From NCBI GenBank assembly GCA_964424105.1, contig CAYRHJ010000034.1, positions 48,099 to 112,098 on the forward strand: a stretch of DNA of 64,000 nt, given 5' to 3'. Origin of the DNA: CAYRHJ01 sp964424105. GTDB taxonomy: Bacteria; Planctomycetota; Phycisphaerae; UBA1845. The position numbers were made by a program, and so were the translations under genes. Under the pieces are notes generated by a model. That model did no database searches. It was not told where the DNA came from and saw only the letters and a list, made by a program, of their open reading frames with translations. Shown here in pieces: positions 26,294 to 34,062 of the stretch. Each line of letters opens with the position of its first letter. Position 1 is the stretch's first letter.

Positions 26294-26734
26294 ATGGTCA
26301 TGACCGATTCGAATTCAGATTCCGTTATCATCTGTGATCAAGCTCCGGAACCCGTGGGGCCATACCCGCACGCCCGGCGAGTGGGCAACCTGATTTTCGT
26401 TTCGGGCATGGGGCCACGGACGCGAGGTCGCAAGGAGATTCCCGGCGTCATCATGGATGATGCCGGGAAGGTGATCGATCATGACATTGTGGAACAATCG
26501 CGATCGGTCTTCGCCAACATTCGAACGATTTTGGAACACGCCGGGGCCCGCTGGGAAGACATCGTCGACGTCACGGTCTTTCTGACGCATATCGAGCGCG
26601 ACTTCGCGGCTTTCAACCGTGTCTATGGCGAACACTTCAAAAGCCCGCTGCCGGCCCGCACAACCGTCGAGGTCACCGCCTTGCCCACTTCCATCGCCGT
26701 AGAGTTGAAGGTCATCGCAGCCATTCCAACCTGA
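26294..26734 (+). CDS. RidA-family protein, probable 2-aminomuconate deaminase
   Basis: 146 residues, the usual length for the YjgF/YER057c/UK114 family. GPYPHARRVGNLIFVSGMGP and the late ARTTVEVTALP, with the conserved Arg that binds the substrate carboxylate, are clear. Generic RidA proteins hydrolyse reactive enamines/imines. An insertion (TRGRKEIPGVIMDDAGKVID) and the operon position next to a semialdehyde dehydrogenase fit the branch that deaminates 2-aminomuconate to 4-oxalocrotonate. That assignment is an inference from context and resemblance, not from a diagnostic residue. Proteins of this fold form trimers. It is the last gene of the three-gene operon. Confidence 0.85.
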   Translation: MVMTDSNSDSVIICDQAPEPVGPYPHARRVGNLIFVSGMGPRTRGRKEIPGVIMDDAGKVIDHDIVEQSRSVFANIRTILEHAGARWEDIVDVTVFLTHIERDFAAFNRVYGEHFKSPLPARTTVEVTALPTSIAVELKVIAAIPT

Positions 26735-27172
26735 CAGCCTACCTTTTTGATGGCTTGACTTGGGGTTCGATTCCTGGTCGGTTTAGCGCAATCCTCGGAC
26801 GGAGCGCGAGCCACGGATGTCGCGACCGTTCTTCAGGTCGCGAGCGTCATCCGAACCCGAATCCACCCCACCGTTTTGTCGTTCTGCGTTGATTGACCAT
26901 GCGCGCCATCATCCCAATTCATCGCACCGCCAAAAAACGTACGGTTTGCTACACAGGTGCGACAGGTCGACCGCTGAGTGGTCGTAAAGTGCATGAGTGG
27001 CGTCCAAACGGGCAAAATCACCGGTGGCCGATCCGGTCACACGGATTCCCTTGTGAATTGACGCGGCGACGATAAGATTCGTCACCAGATCGAACGAATC
27101 GGCGTAAGGATAGGATCGGCGGTGCCAATTTCAGGTAACCGGCGGAGGCGGTTTCTATGGAGCATACCAACC
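26735..27172. other. Intergenic stretch, no feature recognised
   Basis: 438 bases without a supported gene. A GGTTCGATTCC string near 26764 resembles a tRNA T loop but no acceptor or anticodon stem surrounds it. No strong terminator for the RidA operon was found. Short frames on both strands show no family resemblance. Confidence 0.4.
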
Positions 27173-27523
27173 ATGCCCACCAATACGTTACGAGGATCGG
27201 ATTTCAAGGAGACGTACGCCGTACACGCGGCTTTGCGTCACGGCCTTAAGTCACGCATTTTCGGAAAGGACGCGACGGCCAAGCGCTCCGCGGAGCGACT
27301 TCTAAAGTATCTGGAGAGCGACAAATCGATTTACGGGCGGCAGTGCAAGATGATCCGCCTGTTGAAAAAGAGCGCCGATGTCGGTCAGCTTCGACGAGGG
27401 TTGAGATGCTCTCGGCGCACGGTGTTTCGATACCTTCTCGACCTGGAGAAGGCCGGCATCGAAATCCGTCTCGAAGAAGGCCACTACACAGCAGCAGGCT
27501 CGTTATTGAGCCTGGTGAGCTAG
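27173..27523 (+). CDS. Small HTH-containing hypothetical protein
   Basis: About 116 residues. The C-terminal half (VGQLRRGLRCSRRTVFRYLL, then DLEKAGIEI) fits a helix-turn-helix of the DeoR/HTH_11 type, in which SRRTVFRYLLDLE is the recognition helix, followed by a short wing (EIRLEEGHYT). The N-terminal half is basic and helical. It lacks an effector domain, so it may be a small DNA-binding protein or a helper. The ATG at 27173 (MPTNTLRGSD) has GGAG 10 bases upstream; the longer frame starts with a GTG at 27122. Neighbouring DNA downstream is repeat-rich. Function is unknown. Confidence 0.6.
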   Translation: MPTNTLRGSDFKETYAVHAALRHGLKSRIFGKDATAKRSAERLLKYLESDKSIYGRQCKMIRLLKKSADVGQLRRGLRCSRRTVFRYLLDLEKAGIEIRLEEGHYTAAGSLLSLVS

Positions 27524-27830
27524 GGCACTGCCTCGTTCAGTTTGACGTCTTCGAGAACCGCACGGGCTGGGCGCACCTTTTCGAGGATGCGCTCAGCCGG
27601 GTGGCCAACCTCTTTCAGAGCCGCGACCGCCTGCCTGTGCGTGTACGCACGCAGACAGGTCAGGGAGCGGAGATTGCCCGGGTGGCCCACCACCGTTTGA
27701 GGTGGGGGAGCCCATGAAAGCGAAGGGATGACACAATCATGTCACGTGCGAATAGAGCGTAGGCCGGGTGGCCCACCTCTTTCAGCGCCGCGACCGCCTT
27801 CAAACGTCATTCCCGCGATGGCCGCGACGC
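27524..27830. repeat. Repeat-rich gap with a composite D/F element
   Basis: Element D is interrupted here: GAGCCGCGACCG near 27618-27629 is followed by a long palindrome (about 27630-27658, CCTGCCTGTGCGTGTACGCA and its mirror) and then by the remainder of D (TCAGGGAGCGG). Diverged B-type hairpins lie near 27680-27712 and 27768-27785. No gene is supported. Confidence 0.65.
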
Positions 27831-29258
27831 CTAATTGACAATCGGACGCCAACTCCCCGCCGCGAACACCATCTTCGCGGTCGCGGCGAATCCCGGCGAC
27901 GGGTCGTCAACCATTCCCGCCTGATACGTGATGTTCATCGTGCCCGACGAATTGACGCTGCCGCCCACCATGAGCAGTCCGTCGAGATTCATCTTTCCCG
28001 ATGTCTGATTCAGGTTCCCGGAAACATAAACGAGACCCTCGATGGCGTTCGGCAACGCGCTGCGGTCCTCCACCACGAACTCAAGGTTCACGACGGAGAG
28101 GGTCGCATACAATAGACCCGTATCCGGCTCGTCCGACGTGCGCCATTCCATGTTCCCCCTGACCAGGATGGTCGGAAGTCCCAGCGCCCCCGGAACAGCG
28201 TGCACGTTGCCCGAAATCCTCGATCCCGGACCAGGATCCAAGATCACAAGAGTCCCTTTGATCTCCGAGTTGCCGATGTAAACACGAGCACCCGCCGCCG
28301 GAATCACGTAGATACCCTGCGGATTCACCGCCCCATATGGGTTGGCCGAGTCCGACAAAATCGAGTCCACCACGGACCGCGTCGTGTCGAGCACGCGGGT
28401 CAGAGTGTTCATGGAGATAACCGTCCCGTTGGCGATGTAATAATCGAAGGCCGTGCCGTCCGGAAACGTCTTGACCTCCACCGGCGTGGTCGTCGTACCT
28501 GCATATCCCGACCCGCCGATGGCCCCCACGCTCTCCACGTCCGCGTTGACCACCGAGCCAGTCGACGTCACCGTACTATTCGAGCTGATCGTCTGATCGC
28601 TCGTGACCGTCGCTCCATTCAGCGCGATGCCGCCCCCCGCCGACAAAGACGTCGTCAACGCTCCCACCCCTTTGGCGTCAGCCGTCAGCGTCGCCTGCAA
28701 TCGGTACGTCGCTTGACCAGCCTGCCCCGTCCCCATCAACAAGAGCGGGTCCATCACGTCATCGGAGAGGTTCGCGTCAATCGGGTCAACACCGCTCAAC
28801 GTGTAGCTCCCCACCGTCGTGTTCCGATTCAACTCCCACACGCCGTTGACATACGTAGTACGCCAATTGGGGTTCTGACTGATGCGCCACATGCCCATGT
28901 CGATCGCCGTCTGCGCATTCACCCGCGCCTGCACCAGATCCGTTGACCCCTCCGCAGCCCAGCGCTCCACGCGGATGGCCATCAACGCCGACAAACCAAT
29001 GACCATCACCAATACGCCTGAACCCAGCACCAGAATATAGACCCCGCCCCGCCGCCTCGCCGCCCCGCGAACGCCTCTTATCCGAGCCGCGAGCGCAAAG
29101 CGAGCGGTCCCCCGCGGAGCGCCCGCAACGACGAACTGCCCCCGCATACATTCGTCATTCCGGCCAACGCCGGAATCCAGAACGCGACCGTCAGCGAGCG
29201 GGCATTCAACCCGCCCCGTCTCCGAACTTCCTACCTGACGCGTTTCGTTCTTAACCAT
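27831..29258 (-). CDS. PilX/GspK-like pilus assembly protein with repeat-derived N-terminus
   Basis: About 475 residues. A type III-like prepilin segment is visible: RRRGG followed by the hydrophobic VYILVLGSGVLVMVIGLSAL. There is no Glu at +5, as in GspK and PilX. The downstream helix (STDLVQARVNAQTAIDMGMW) is typical of PilX-like minor pilins. The 300-residue C-terminal part is beta-rich (GLVYVSGNLNQTSGKMNLDG) and may form an extracellular adhesin-like region. Between the ATG at 29258 and the hydrophobic segment the frame reads through element C (29154-29180) and element A (29084-29109), giving VLDSGVGRND and GTARFALAAR. The start is therefore uncertain; 29147 is an alternative. It is the last gene of the pilus locus. 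Confidence 0.65.
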   Translation of the reverse strand: MVKNETRQVGSSETGRVECPLADGRVLDSGVGRNDECMRGQFVVAGAPRGTARFALAARIRGVRGAARRRGGVYILVLGSGVLVMVIGLSALMAIRVERWAAEGSTDLVQARVNAQTAIDMGMWRISQNPNWRTTYVNGVWELNRNTTVGSYTLSGVDPIDANLSDDVMDPLLLMGTGQAGQATYRLQATLTADAKGVGALTTSLSAGGGIALNGATVTSDQTISSNSTVTSTGSVVNADVESVGAIGGSGYAGTTTTPVEVKTFPDGTAFDYYIANGTVISMNTLTRVLDTTRSVVDSILSDSANPYGAVNPQGIYVIPAAGARVYIGNSEIKGTLVILDPGPGSRISGNVHAVPGALGLPTILVRGNMEWRTSDEPDTGLLYATLSVVNLEFVVEDRSALPNAIEGLVYVSGNLNQTSGKMNLDGLLMVGGSVNSSGTMNITYQAGMVDDPSPGFAATAKMVFAAGSWRPIVN

Positions 29259-29328
29259 GCCTTCGCCCTTCCAACCCATCAACGCCGATTCGTCGGAAAC
29301 ACCTGAACGAACTACCCCAACAGGACTC

Positions 29329-29934
29329 TCAAAACGCCGTAACCGCATCGATCTCTTGCGTTCTTGGCATCGGCGCCATCGGCAATTCAAAAATCTCCAA
29401 GACCAGCGGGCTGCCCGTTCGATAACCCACCACTTTTCCGACGAGCTTTCCCATGTAGGTCGTCGTAACCGTGATCCGCTTGATTCCCGTATCCACCGCC
29501 GAACTCAGCGCCAGATTATTAGCCGTCACCCACACCACACTCACGCTCCGCCGCCAACCCGGACCCAACGACATCACCGACCCGTCGCGATACTCCGCCG
29601 ACGTGGGCGAATAATTGTGATAATCATCCACGTCGTCATACGTGTCGCGCGAACCCGACGTTTCCGTCAGCTCCGGACCGAACAATGCCGGCTCATTCGT
29701 ATCCGCGTAGGGCATCGTCAGAATCTCGGACAGCAACTGCTGAGCCAACAGTGTCCCGCGTCCCCGCAGATCAGTCAGCTTAGCTCCCTTCGCCGACGCA
29801 CCCAGCGTGCTTAAGGACGCCGTCACCAGCGTGCCCACCACCACGATGGAGATAATCACCTCCGCCATGGTGAACGCCCGCCTGTGGGGGGTTGTAAGGT
29901 TGGAAGGTCGAAGGTTCGAAGGTTCTAGGCTCAA
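29329..29934 (-). CDS. Minor pseudopilin, GspI/PilV-like
   Basis: About 201 residues. The prepilin signature is RRA followed by FTMAEVIISIVVVGTLVTAS, with Phe at +1, Glu at +5 and a long hydrophobic helix. Position -1 is Ala rather than the canonical Gly. The rest is a short alpha/beta pilin domain. The start is unresolved because the leader region is octamer palindrome P1 (29891-29990): I use the TTG at 29934, which has AAGG 8 bases upstream and gives a 21-residue leader, but the frame stays open to an ATG at 30069. It lies in a row of four minor pseudopilins and is followed 70 bases later by the PilX/GspK-like gene. Confidence 0.75.
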   Translation of the reverse strand: MSLEPSNLRPSNLTTPHRRAFTMAEVIISIVVVGTLVTASLSTLGASAKGAKLTDLRGRGTLLAQQLLSEILTMPYADTNEPALFGPELTETSGSRDTYDDVDDYHNYSPTSAEYRDGSVMSLGPGWRRSVSVVWVTANNLALSSAVDTGIKRITVTTTYMGKLVGKVVGYRTGSPLVLEIFELPMAPMPRTQEIDAVTAF

Positions 29935-29990
29935 GTTCTCAACCTTCAACCTTCTAACTTTCCAACCTTCTAACCTTCTAACCTTCGACC
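29891..29990. repeat. Octamer palindrome P1
   Basis: One arm repeats GAAGGTTN units, the other their complement (NAACCTTC), around a centre near 29925-29937, so it can fold into a long imperfect hairpin. On the minus strand it covers the leader coding region of the GspI/PilV-like gene. Related to P2, P3 and P4. Confidence 0.8.
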
Positions 29991-30341
29991 ATGGGTAAGC
30001 ACTCAGACAGGCCCCCCGGCTTCGCTTCGCCCGATTCCGCCTTTCAATCGACTGGCCACTCCTCTGCATTTCGATTCTCCCGCCGCGCCGGTGTCACACT
30101 ATCGTCACTCATCTCGCCCGCCACTCTTCGTGACCACCCCCGAAAACCTCAACGCGTCATTCCCGCATCCGCCCGCATGCGTCATTCCGGCCAACGCCGG
30201 AATCCAGAGCGCCGTTTTCGTCATTCCCGCGACCACCTCTTAACAGAGCCGCGACCGTGAGGGAGCGGTCTTTACGAGCCGCGAGCGCAAAGCGAGCGGT
30301 CCCCCGCGAAGCGCACGCAACTCCAACCCGCGACCGGAATT
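29991..30341. repeat. Repeat cluster between two pseudopilin genes (C, D, A)
   Basis: Element C at 30181-30206, element D near 30245-30269 and element A near 30274-30300 lie in the gap between the GspJ-like stop and the GspI-like start. A long open frame on the minus strand crosses the left part but has no coding character of its own. Confidence 0.65.
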
Positions 30342-30437
30342 GGGGTTGGAAGGTTCGAAGGTTAAAAGGTTAGAAGGTTCGAGGTTCAAGTTCCCAACCT
30401 TCCACCTTCCAACCTTCTAACTTTCCAACCTTCGACC
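30342..30437. repeat. Octamer palindrome P2
   Basis: Built of GAAGGTTN units and their complement. It is nearly identical, in the opposite orientation, to P3 at 36015-36101; the main difference is one additional 8-base unit in P2. It lies immediately downstream of the stop of the GspJ-like gene (30461), and a short CCTGTCTGC palindrome follows it at about 30436-30460. Confidence 0.85.
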
Positions 30438-30460
30438 TGTCTGCCTGTCGGCAGACAGGA

Positions 30461-31651
30461 CTACATTCCCGTCACCGTCGGCTCGTTCAACACCTGCGCC
30501 AGCGTCTCCACACAGCCCACCGATGACCCGCTGGGGCAGACCTTGATCTGCACCCCCGTCAAATAGTCGGTGTTCGTCGTCTGCGGCGGTGACGTCGTCG
30601 TCACCGTCCCGTAGATCCGAAACTGCAACGCCTGGTCGGTGGCCATGTTCCCCCAGTTCGGATTGGCGTGCGACAGGCCCGAGTTGGCCAGCACCACGCC
30701 TACGTCCCGATATTGCAAGATACACGACCGCCCGATGGAGTTGACAAACGTGAGGAAAAGCCCGCTGTTCGGAGCCAGGCCGCCCGCACTATAGAATTTG
30801 ACTTCCTTCCACTGAAACGCACTCGTCAGGTCGCTCCACGGCAACGTGCCTTGATCGATATAAGTCGAATCGGGGATGCTGCTGTTGCCCGCGCTCGGCA
30901 GACGCAACTGCACCTTCGTGTCGACATTATCAACGTTTTTCTTGGCCTTGAATTGTACGCGGCTGACTGTCCACGAGGTCGTGTCGCCGGGCAACGCGGG
31001 ATAGAAATACTGCCCCCACCATTCGTTGTAATTGACTTCCGCGCTGTCCAGGTCGCTGGTGGCCACGTGTTGAAAGAGCAGCATTTCGCCGCTCTCGTTC
31101 TCGATCGGATCGCCCGTGTCCGTCACCCGCCGAATGAAGTAGACCAGCTCGAAATCGTCCACTTCATCCACGACCGTGACCCGCGCGCCTCCGTTCCGCG
31201 ACCGCTTCAGCGCCGTTCCCGCTGAACCATTCCACGTGTATTCAATGACTTCCGGGCTGCCGTCGCTGTTCCGATCGGGCACCGCGAAAGTGATGACGTT
31301 GCTCGCCGTTTTGGAAAACGACTCCGCCGTCAACAGCTCCTGCGACATCTGACCCACGATGTTCAGACTCTTGTAATTCAACCCCCGCTCGCTGGTGGGA
31401 TCGGGCACTGCCCGGGCGGCCATCATGATCGCCGACACGGTGCCGCCCAGTAGAATCGTGCTCACCGTGGCCGCCAACACGACTTCCATGAGCGTCACCC
31501 CCCGCCGAAATTTGCGTTCGAAGGTTCGAAGGTTCGAAGGTCGGAAGTCGAAAGTCGAAGGTCGAAAGTCGAAGGTCGAAAGTCGAAAACCGAGGGTCCC
31601 GACCTTAGACCTTTGACCTTTGACCTTTGACCTTGGATCGCGTTCGCTCAT
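30461..31651 (-). CDS. Minor pseudopilin, GspJ/PilW-like, with repeat-encoded leader
   Basis: 396 residues. Prepilin signature RRG followed by VTLMEVVLAATVSTILLGG, with Gly at -1 and Glu at +5. The large beta-rich C-terminal part fits GspJ/PilW-type tip subunits. The only start codon upstream of the cleavage site is the ATG at 31651, apart from the GTG that is residue +1 itself, so the leader is about 51 residues, far longer than usual. It is encoded almost entirely by palindrome P4 (31516-31636), giving repeated STFDFRPS-type sequence. It starts 13 bases after the GspH-like stop, consistent with co-transcription. Confidence 0.8.
   Translation of the reverse strand: MSERDPRSKVKGQRSKVGTLGFRLSTFDFRPSTFDFRPSNLRTFERKFRRGVTLMEVVLAATVSTILLGGTVSAIMMAARAVPDPTSERGLNYKSLNIVGQMSQELLTAESFSKTASNVITFAVPDRNSDGSPEVIEYTWNGSAGTALKRSRNGGARVTVVDEVDDFELVYFIRRVTDTGDPIENESGEMLLFQHVATSDLDSAEVNYNEWWGQYFYPALPGDTTSWTVSRVQFKAKKNVDNVDTKVQLRLPSAGNSSIPDSTYIDQGTLPWSDLTSAFQWKEVKFYSAGGLAPNSGLFLTFVNSIGRSCILQYRDVGVVLANSGLSHANPNWGNMATDQALQFRIYGTVTTTSPPQTTNTDYLTGVQIKVCPSGSSVGCVETLAQVLNEPTVTGM
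31516..31636. repeat. Octamer-type palindrome P4 inside a prepilin leader
   Basis: Runs of TCGAAGGT, CGAAAGT and related units are mirrored by CCTTTGA units around a centre near 31595-31600. On the minus strand it is translated as the leader of the GspJ-like prepilin. The unit differs slightly from the GAAGGTTN of P1-P3, so it is a sister family. Confidence 0.75.
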
Positions 31652-31664
31652 TCCCGTGTGCCTA

Positions 31665-32174
31665 CTAATTCACAATGATTTCGTGTTTCGAATTCACCGT
31701 CACCGTTTTGATTCGATCACCGCACTGGAGAACGACCGATCCCGTGCTGTCGAACGCGCCGTATCCGTCGACCACCACGACCGCGTCAACGCCGAACACG
31801 GCGCTGGTCACATCGACTTCATAGGGATCGAGCGACAGCTTGACCGTGTAGGACTGTGCAGGCTTGTCCGGGTCCGGCATCCCCGAAACGATGTACGACT
31901 CGGTCGATGGATAGAACGTGATGGTGTGCGCCAGACCTTGAATGCGCGCCCGCCGCTGTACCATCTTCAGATCGTTCGCGATTCGTTGCGCCGCCGACTC
32001 CGCCCGAAAATTCGTGATGGTCCCGGAATAACGCGGAAGCGCCACCGCCGTCAGGATTCCGATAATCACGACCACCAAGACCATCTCCATCAACGAGAAT
32101 GCCCCGGCACAGTGACGCCGTAATATTCGCGTGTCGCGTTTCACGTGAAACCTGATGTGTGTCCTGCTAGTCAT
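31665..32174 (-). CDS. Minor pseudopilin, GspH-like
   Basis: 169 residues. The prepilin segment is GAFSLMEMVLVVVIIGILTA with Glu at +5; position -1 is Ala after a Gly, a tolerated variant. The size and the compact C-terminal beta domain (YEVDVTSAVFGVDAVVVVDG) fit GspH. The leader is about 26 residues and basic. Its coding sequence contains a perfect GTTTCACGTGAAAC palindrome (32138-32151), identical to the core of the parS centromere site. The ATG at 32174 is the natural start. A terminator separates it from the major pseudopilin gene upstream. Confidence 0.85.
   Translation of the reverse strand: MTSRTHIRFHVKRDTRILRRHCAGAFSLMEMVLVVVIIGILTAVALPRYSGTITNFRAESAAQRIANDLKMVQRRARIQGLAHTITFYPSTESYIVSGMPDPDKPAQSYTVKLSLDPYEVDVTSAVFGVDAVVVVDGYGAFDSTGSVVLQCGDRIKTVTVNSKHEIIVN
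32138..32151. promoter_or_regulatory. parS-like ParB-binding palindrome
   Basis: GTTTCACGTGAAAC is a perfect 14-base palindrome and matches 14 of 16 positions of the widely conserved parS consensus (TGTTTCACGTGAAACA); only the two outermost bases differ. It lies in the leader codons of the GspH-like gene. No second copy and no parA/parB genes were seen in the window. Confidence 0.55.
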
Positions 32175-32243
32175 CGTGCAACCGCTTCCAAGTCTCTTTC
32201 GATCTTGACCTTACGATATCGCCCGCCGACCGAACACGAAGAA

Positions 32244-32278
32244 AGCCGAGGGTGAACTCTTCGCTCACCCCCGGCTTG
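32244..32278 (-). terminator. Terminator after the major pseudopilin gene
   Basis: A 13-bp stem with one mismatch (32244-32256 against 32266-32278) and a 9-base loop is followed on the minus strand by TTCTT. Located 34 bases beyond the stop at 32312, it could make the major pseudopilin message more abundant than that of the minor pseudopilins downstream. Confidence 0.65.
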
Positions 32279-32311
32279 ATGCATCGGTATATGGAGACGT
32301 CGCGTCGCGGT

Positions 32312-32791
32312 TTAGTAGTTCTTATAAAGCGTGCCGTTCTCGTCGGCTGCGGTGTCGCCGGCATTGCCGTAGATCAGACCAGTGGTATCGTCGTAGATCC
32401 AGCCGATGGTGGCGCCGTCGATGGCGGCTACGCCCTTTTGGCCCTTCTTGTCACCGGCTTTCAGGACCGGAACGGCGACCAGGTACGGTCCGTATTTGTA
32501 GGTCGAGTCTCTGGTGCCGGTGGGAGAAACGTTTCCGGCATCGTCGGTGTATCCGGACAACTGCTCCTCGAATGTCGTTGGGTCGGGATAGGTGCTGCCG
32601 TGTTCGGCGGAGTACATGTCCAGCGCATTGCGTAGGACGTGCAGGTCGGCGCGCAGCGAGGCGGCCCCTGCTCCCGCGGCCCCTCGACTGATACGGGGCA
32701 CGGCGATGGCTGCGATCACTCCGATGATCACAATCACAATGACCAACTCGACCAAACTGAATCCGCGTTCTTGCTGTGATTTGCTGTTCAT
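32312..32791 (-). CDS. Major pseudopilin, GspG/PilA-like
   Basis: About 159 residues. Canonical type III signal: a short basic leader ending ERG, then FSLVELVIVIVIIGVIAAIA with Glu at +5. The helix continues (SLRADLHVLRNALDMYSAEHGSTYP) into a compact C-terminal domain with a GYTDDAGN-type loop, as in GspG-like pseudopilins of planctomycetes and Deltaproteobacteria. It should be the main fibre subunit, processed by a prepilin peptidase that is not encoded here. The ATG at 32791 is chosen because AAAGGA is 6 bases upstream; a second ATG at 32797 directly abuts that sequence. A terminator lies downstream. Confidence 0.9.
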   Translation of the reverse strand: MNSKSQQERGFSLVELVIVIVIIGVIAAIAVPRISRGAAGAGAASLRADLHVLRNALDMYSAEHGSTYPDPTTFEEQLSGYTDDAGNVSPTGTRDSTYKYGPYLVAVPVLKAGDKKGQKGVAAIDGATIGWIYDDTTGLIYGNAGDTAADENGTLYKNY

Positions 32792-32897
32792 CGTCATTCC
32801 TTTGTTCTCACGAAGTGCGTTGGACATTCTGCTTTACCACAAGACTCTCTCTCGCGGTTCTCATCATCGGCGCGCGACGGGGGTCTCTTGATTAGCA

Positions 32898-33443
32898 TCA
32901 ACGCCGAGAAACATTTTTCGTGGGATTGACCGATAAGGTGGCCACGAAACTCTCGCATTGAAACGTGACGCCGGATCCGTCAATCCGGATCAGCGCGCAT
33001 TCATCCAGGGTGTCTCCAACTTTGAGCCATTGGTTATCAACAACCGCCATCACCACATCGGACCCTACCATGACGGCATTGAGCTTGTGGTTTTGTTGGA
33101 ACGTTTCGGGTGTGGCTGCTATTGCACGATCGGACCTGCTTCCGTCGGTGGTGTTGGAATCAAGCCCGGTCTTGAACAAGGCTTCCTGGGCGACGGGGGA
33201 GGGCACGAACACATCACGGAGCAAGGTCCCATCATCATCGTCAACCGACGACAGCTTGGGGAAGGGGGTGGCTGCCAATGAAACGTCTGGCTTGGCGAGG
33301 GATTCGATTCCCAGATCGCTGAGCGAGCGCCCGGTGGCGATGGCCTGATTCAGGGGCGGGCCGAACAGCAGGCGATCGGACAGCAGAGCGAATCCGCCGA
33401 GGATCAGGATGGCTGCGTAGATGGTTTTCTTTCGTCGGTTCAC
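32898..33443 (-). CDS. GspC/PilP-like inner-membrane to secretin linker protein
   Basis: 181 residues. One N-terminal membrane helix (IYAAILILGGFALLSDRLLF) is followed by a periplasmic linker and a compact beta domain of about 60 residues (LNAVMVGSDVVMAVVDNQWL ... GVTFQCESFVATLSV). That domain resembles the HR domain of GspC or the PilP core, which contacts the N0 domain of the secretin. The position directly after PilM/N/O supports this role. Sequence divergence prevents choosing between GspC and PilP. The secretin itself is absent from the window. The gap to the major pseudopilin start is about 100 bases. Confidence 0.65.
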   Translation of the reverse strand: MNRRKKTIYAAILILGGFALLSDRLLFGPPLNQAIATGRSLSDLGIESLAKPDVSLAATPFPKLSSVDDDDGTLLRDVFVPSPVAQEALFKTGLDSNTTDGSRSDRAIAATPETFQQNHKLNAVMVGSDVVMAVVDNQWLKVGDTLDECALIRIDGSGVTFQCESFVATLSVNPTKNVSRR

Positions 33444-33461
33444 GGTGTTATTCGTCGTCGG

Positions 33462-34013
33462 TCATTGGACGCTGGAATAGAAGCTCAGGGCCAGTTCACA
33501 CTTTCTGGCGGGGTCAGCCTTTGTAGGATCGGCATTGACCTGCTCGAGTTTGAAATAGGTCACGTCCGCCCAGAAGGAACACTGCTCGAAGGCCCGCAGG
33601 AATCGCAGGTGATCGGCGAAGGTGCCATCGGAGATCAGGCGATAGAGTTTTTCACGGACGTTGGGATAGATCACGGTGGCGACGGGTTGGACCTGCTCCA
33701 AACGTAGATTGGAATCCTTGGCCAGTCCGGTAATTTCGTGCAGGTCGTGGTCGATGGAGGAGCGTTCGGGGAGCTTGCCGCTCGCTTCGGCCCTTTGCAT
33801 CAACAGCCGGTGTTCGCCGGTCAGGTTGTCGAAGGCGTTGCGGATTCCCCGCAGGTCGGCCTCCAACTGCGTCAACTCAATGGACATGCTTCGCATGCGA
33901 CTGGAGGCTGTGTCGGGCTTGAGGAAGGAAAACCAGACGGTCAGGCTGATCATGGTAAGCAGGGTGGCCGCGCCTAGTACGTCGATCAGGAGTAATGTGT
34001 TTTTGGATTTCAT
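33462..34013 (-). CDS. pilO: PilO/GspM-like alignment subcomplex protein
   Basis: 183 residues with one N-terminal membrane helix (LLLIDVLGAATLLTMISLTVWF), a coiled coil (SIELTQLEADLRGIRNAFDNL) and a periplasmic ferredoxin-like domain. This is the architecture of PilO and GspM, which pair with PilN/GspL and transmit motor movement to the pilus base. Sequence conservation is low, so the call rests on size, topology and position between PilN and the PilP/GspC-like gene. An element C hairpin (34021-34045) lies between the PilN stop and this start. Confidence 0.7.
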   Translation of the reverse strand: MKSKNTLLLIDVLGAATLLTMISLTVWFSFLKPDTASSRMRSMSIELTQLEADLRGIRNAFDNLTGEHRLLMQRAEASGKLPERSSIDHDLHEITGLAKDSNLRLEQVQPVATVIYPNVREKLYRLISDGTFADHLRFLRAFEQCSFWADVTYFKLEQVNADPTKADPARKCELALSFYSSVQ

Positions 34014-34020
34014 GGTTTTG

Positions 34021-34045
34021 GATTCCGGCGTTGGCCGGAATGACG
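34021..34045. repeat. Element C between pilN and pilO
   Basis: ATTCCGGCGTTGGCCGGAAT, an 8-bp perfect stem with a 4-base loop, placed in the 49-base gap inside the pilus operon. It would form a hairpin in the pilN-pilO mRNA. Confidence 0.8.
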
Positions 34046-34062
34046 GTTAACATTTGATTCGA

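Noticed and set aside
26758..26785. tRNA-like GGTTCGATTCC string
   Set aside because: The T stem does not pair and no anticodon or acceptor stem can be drawn around it.
33015..33035. DnaA-box-like TTATCAACA as support for a replication origin
   Set aside because: A single box with one mismatch inside the PilP/GspC-like gene; no cluster of boxes, AT-rich unwinding region or dnaA nearby.
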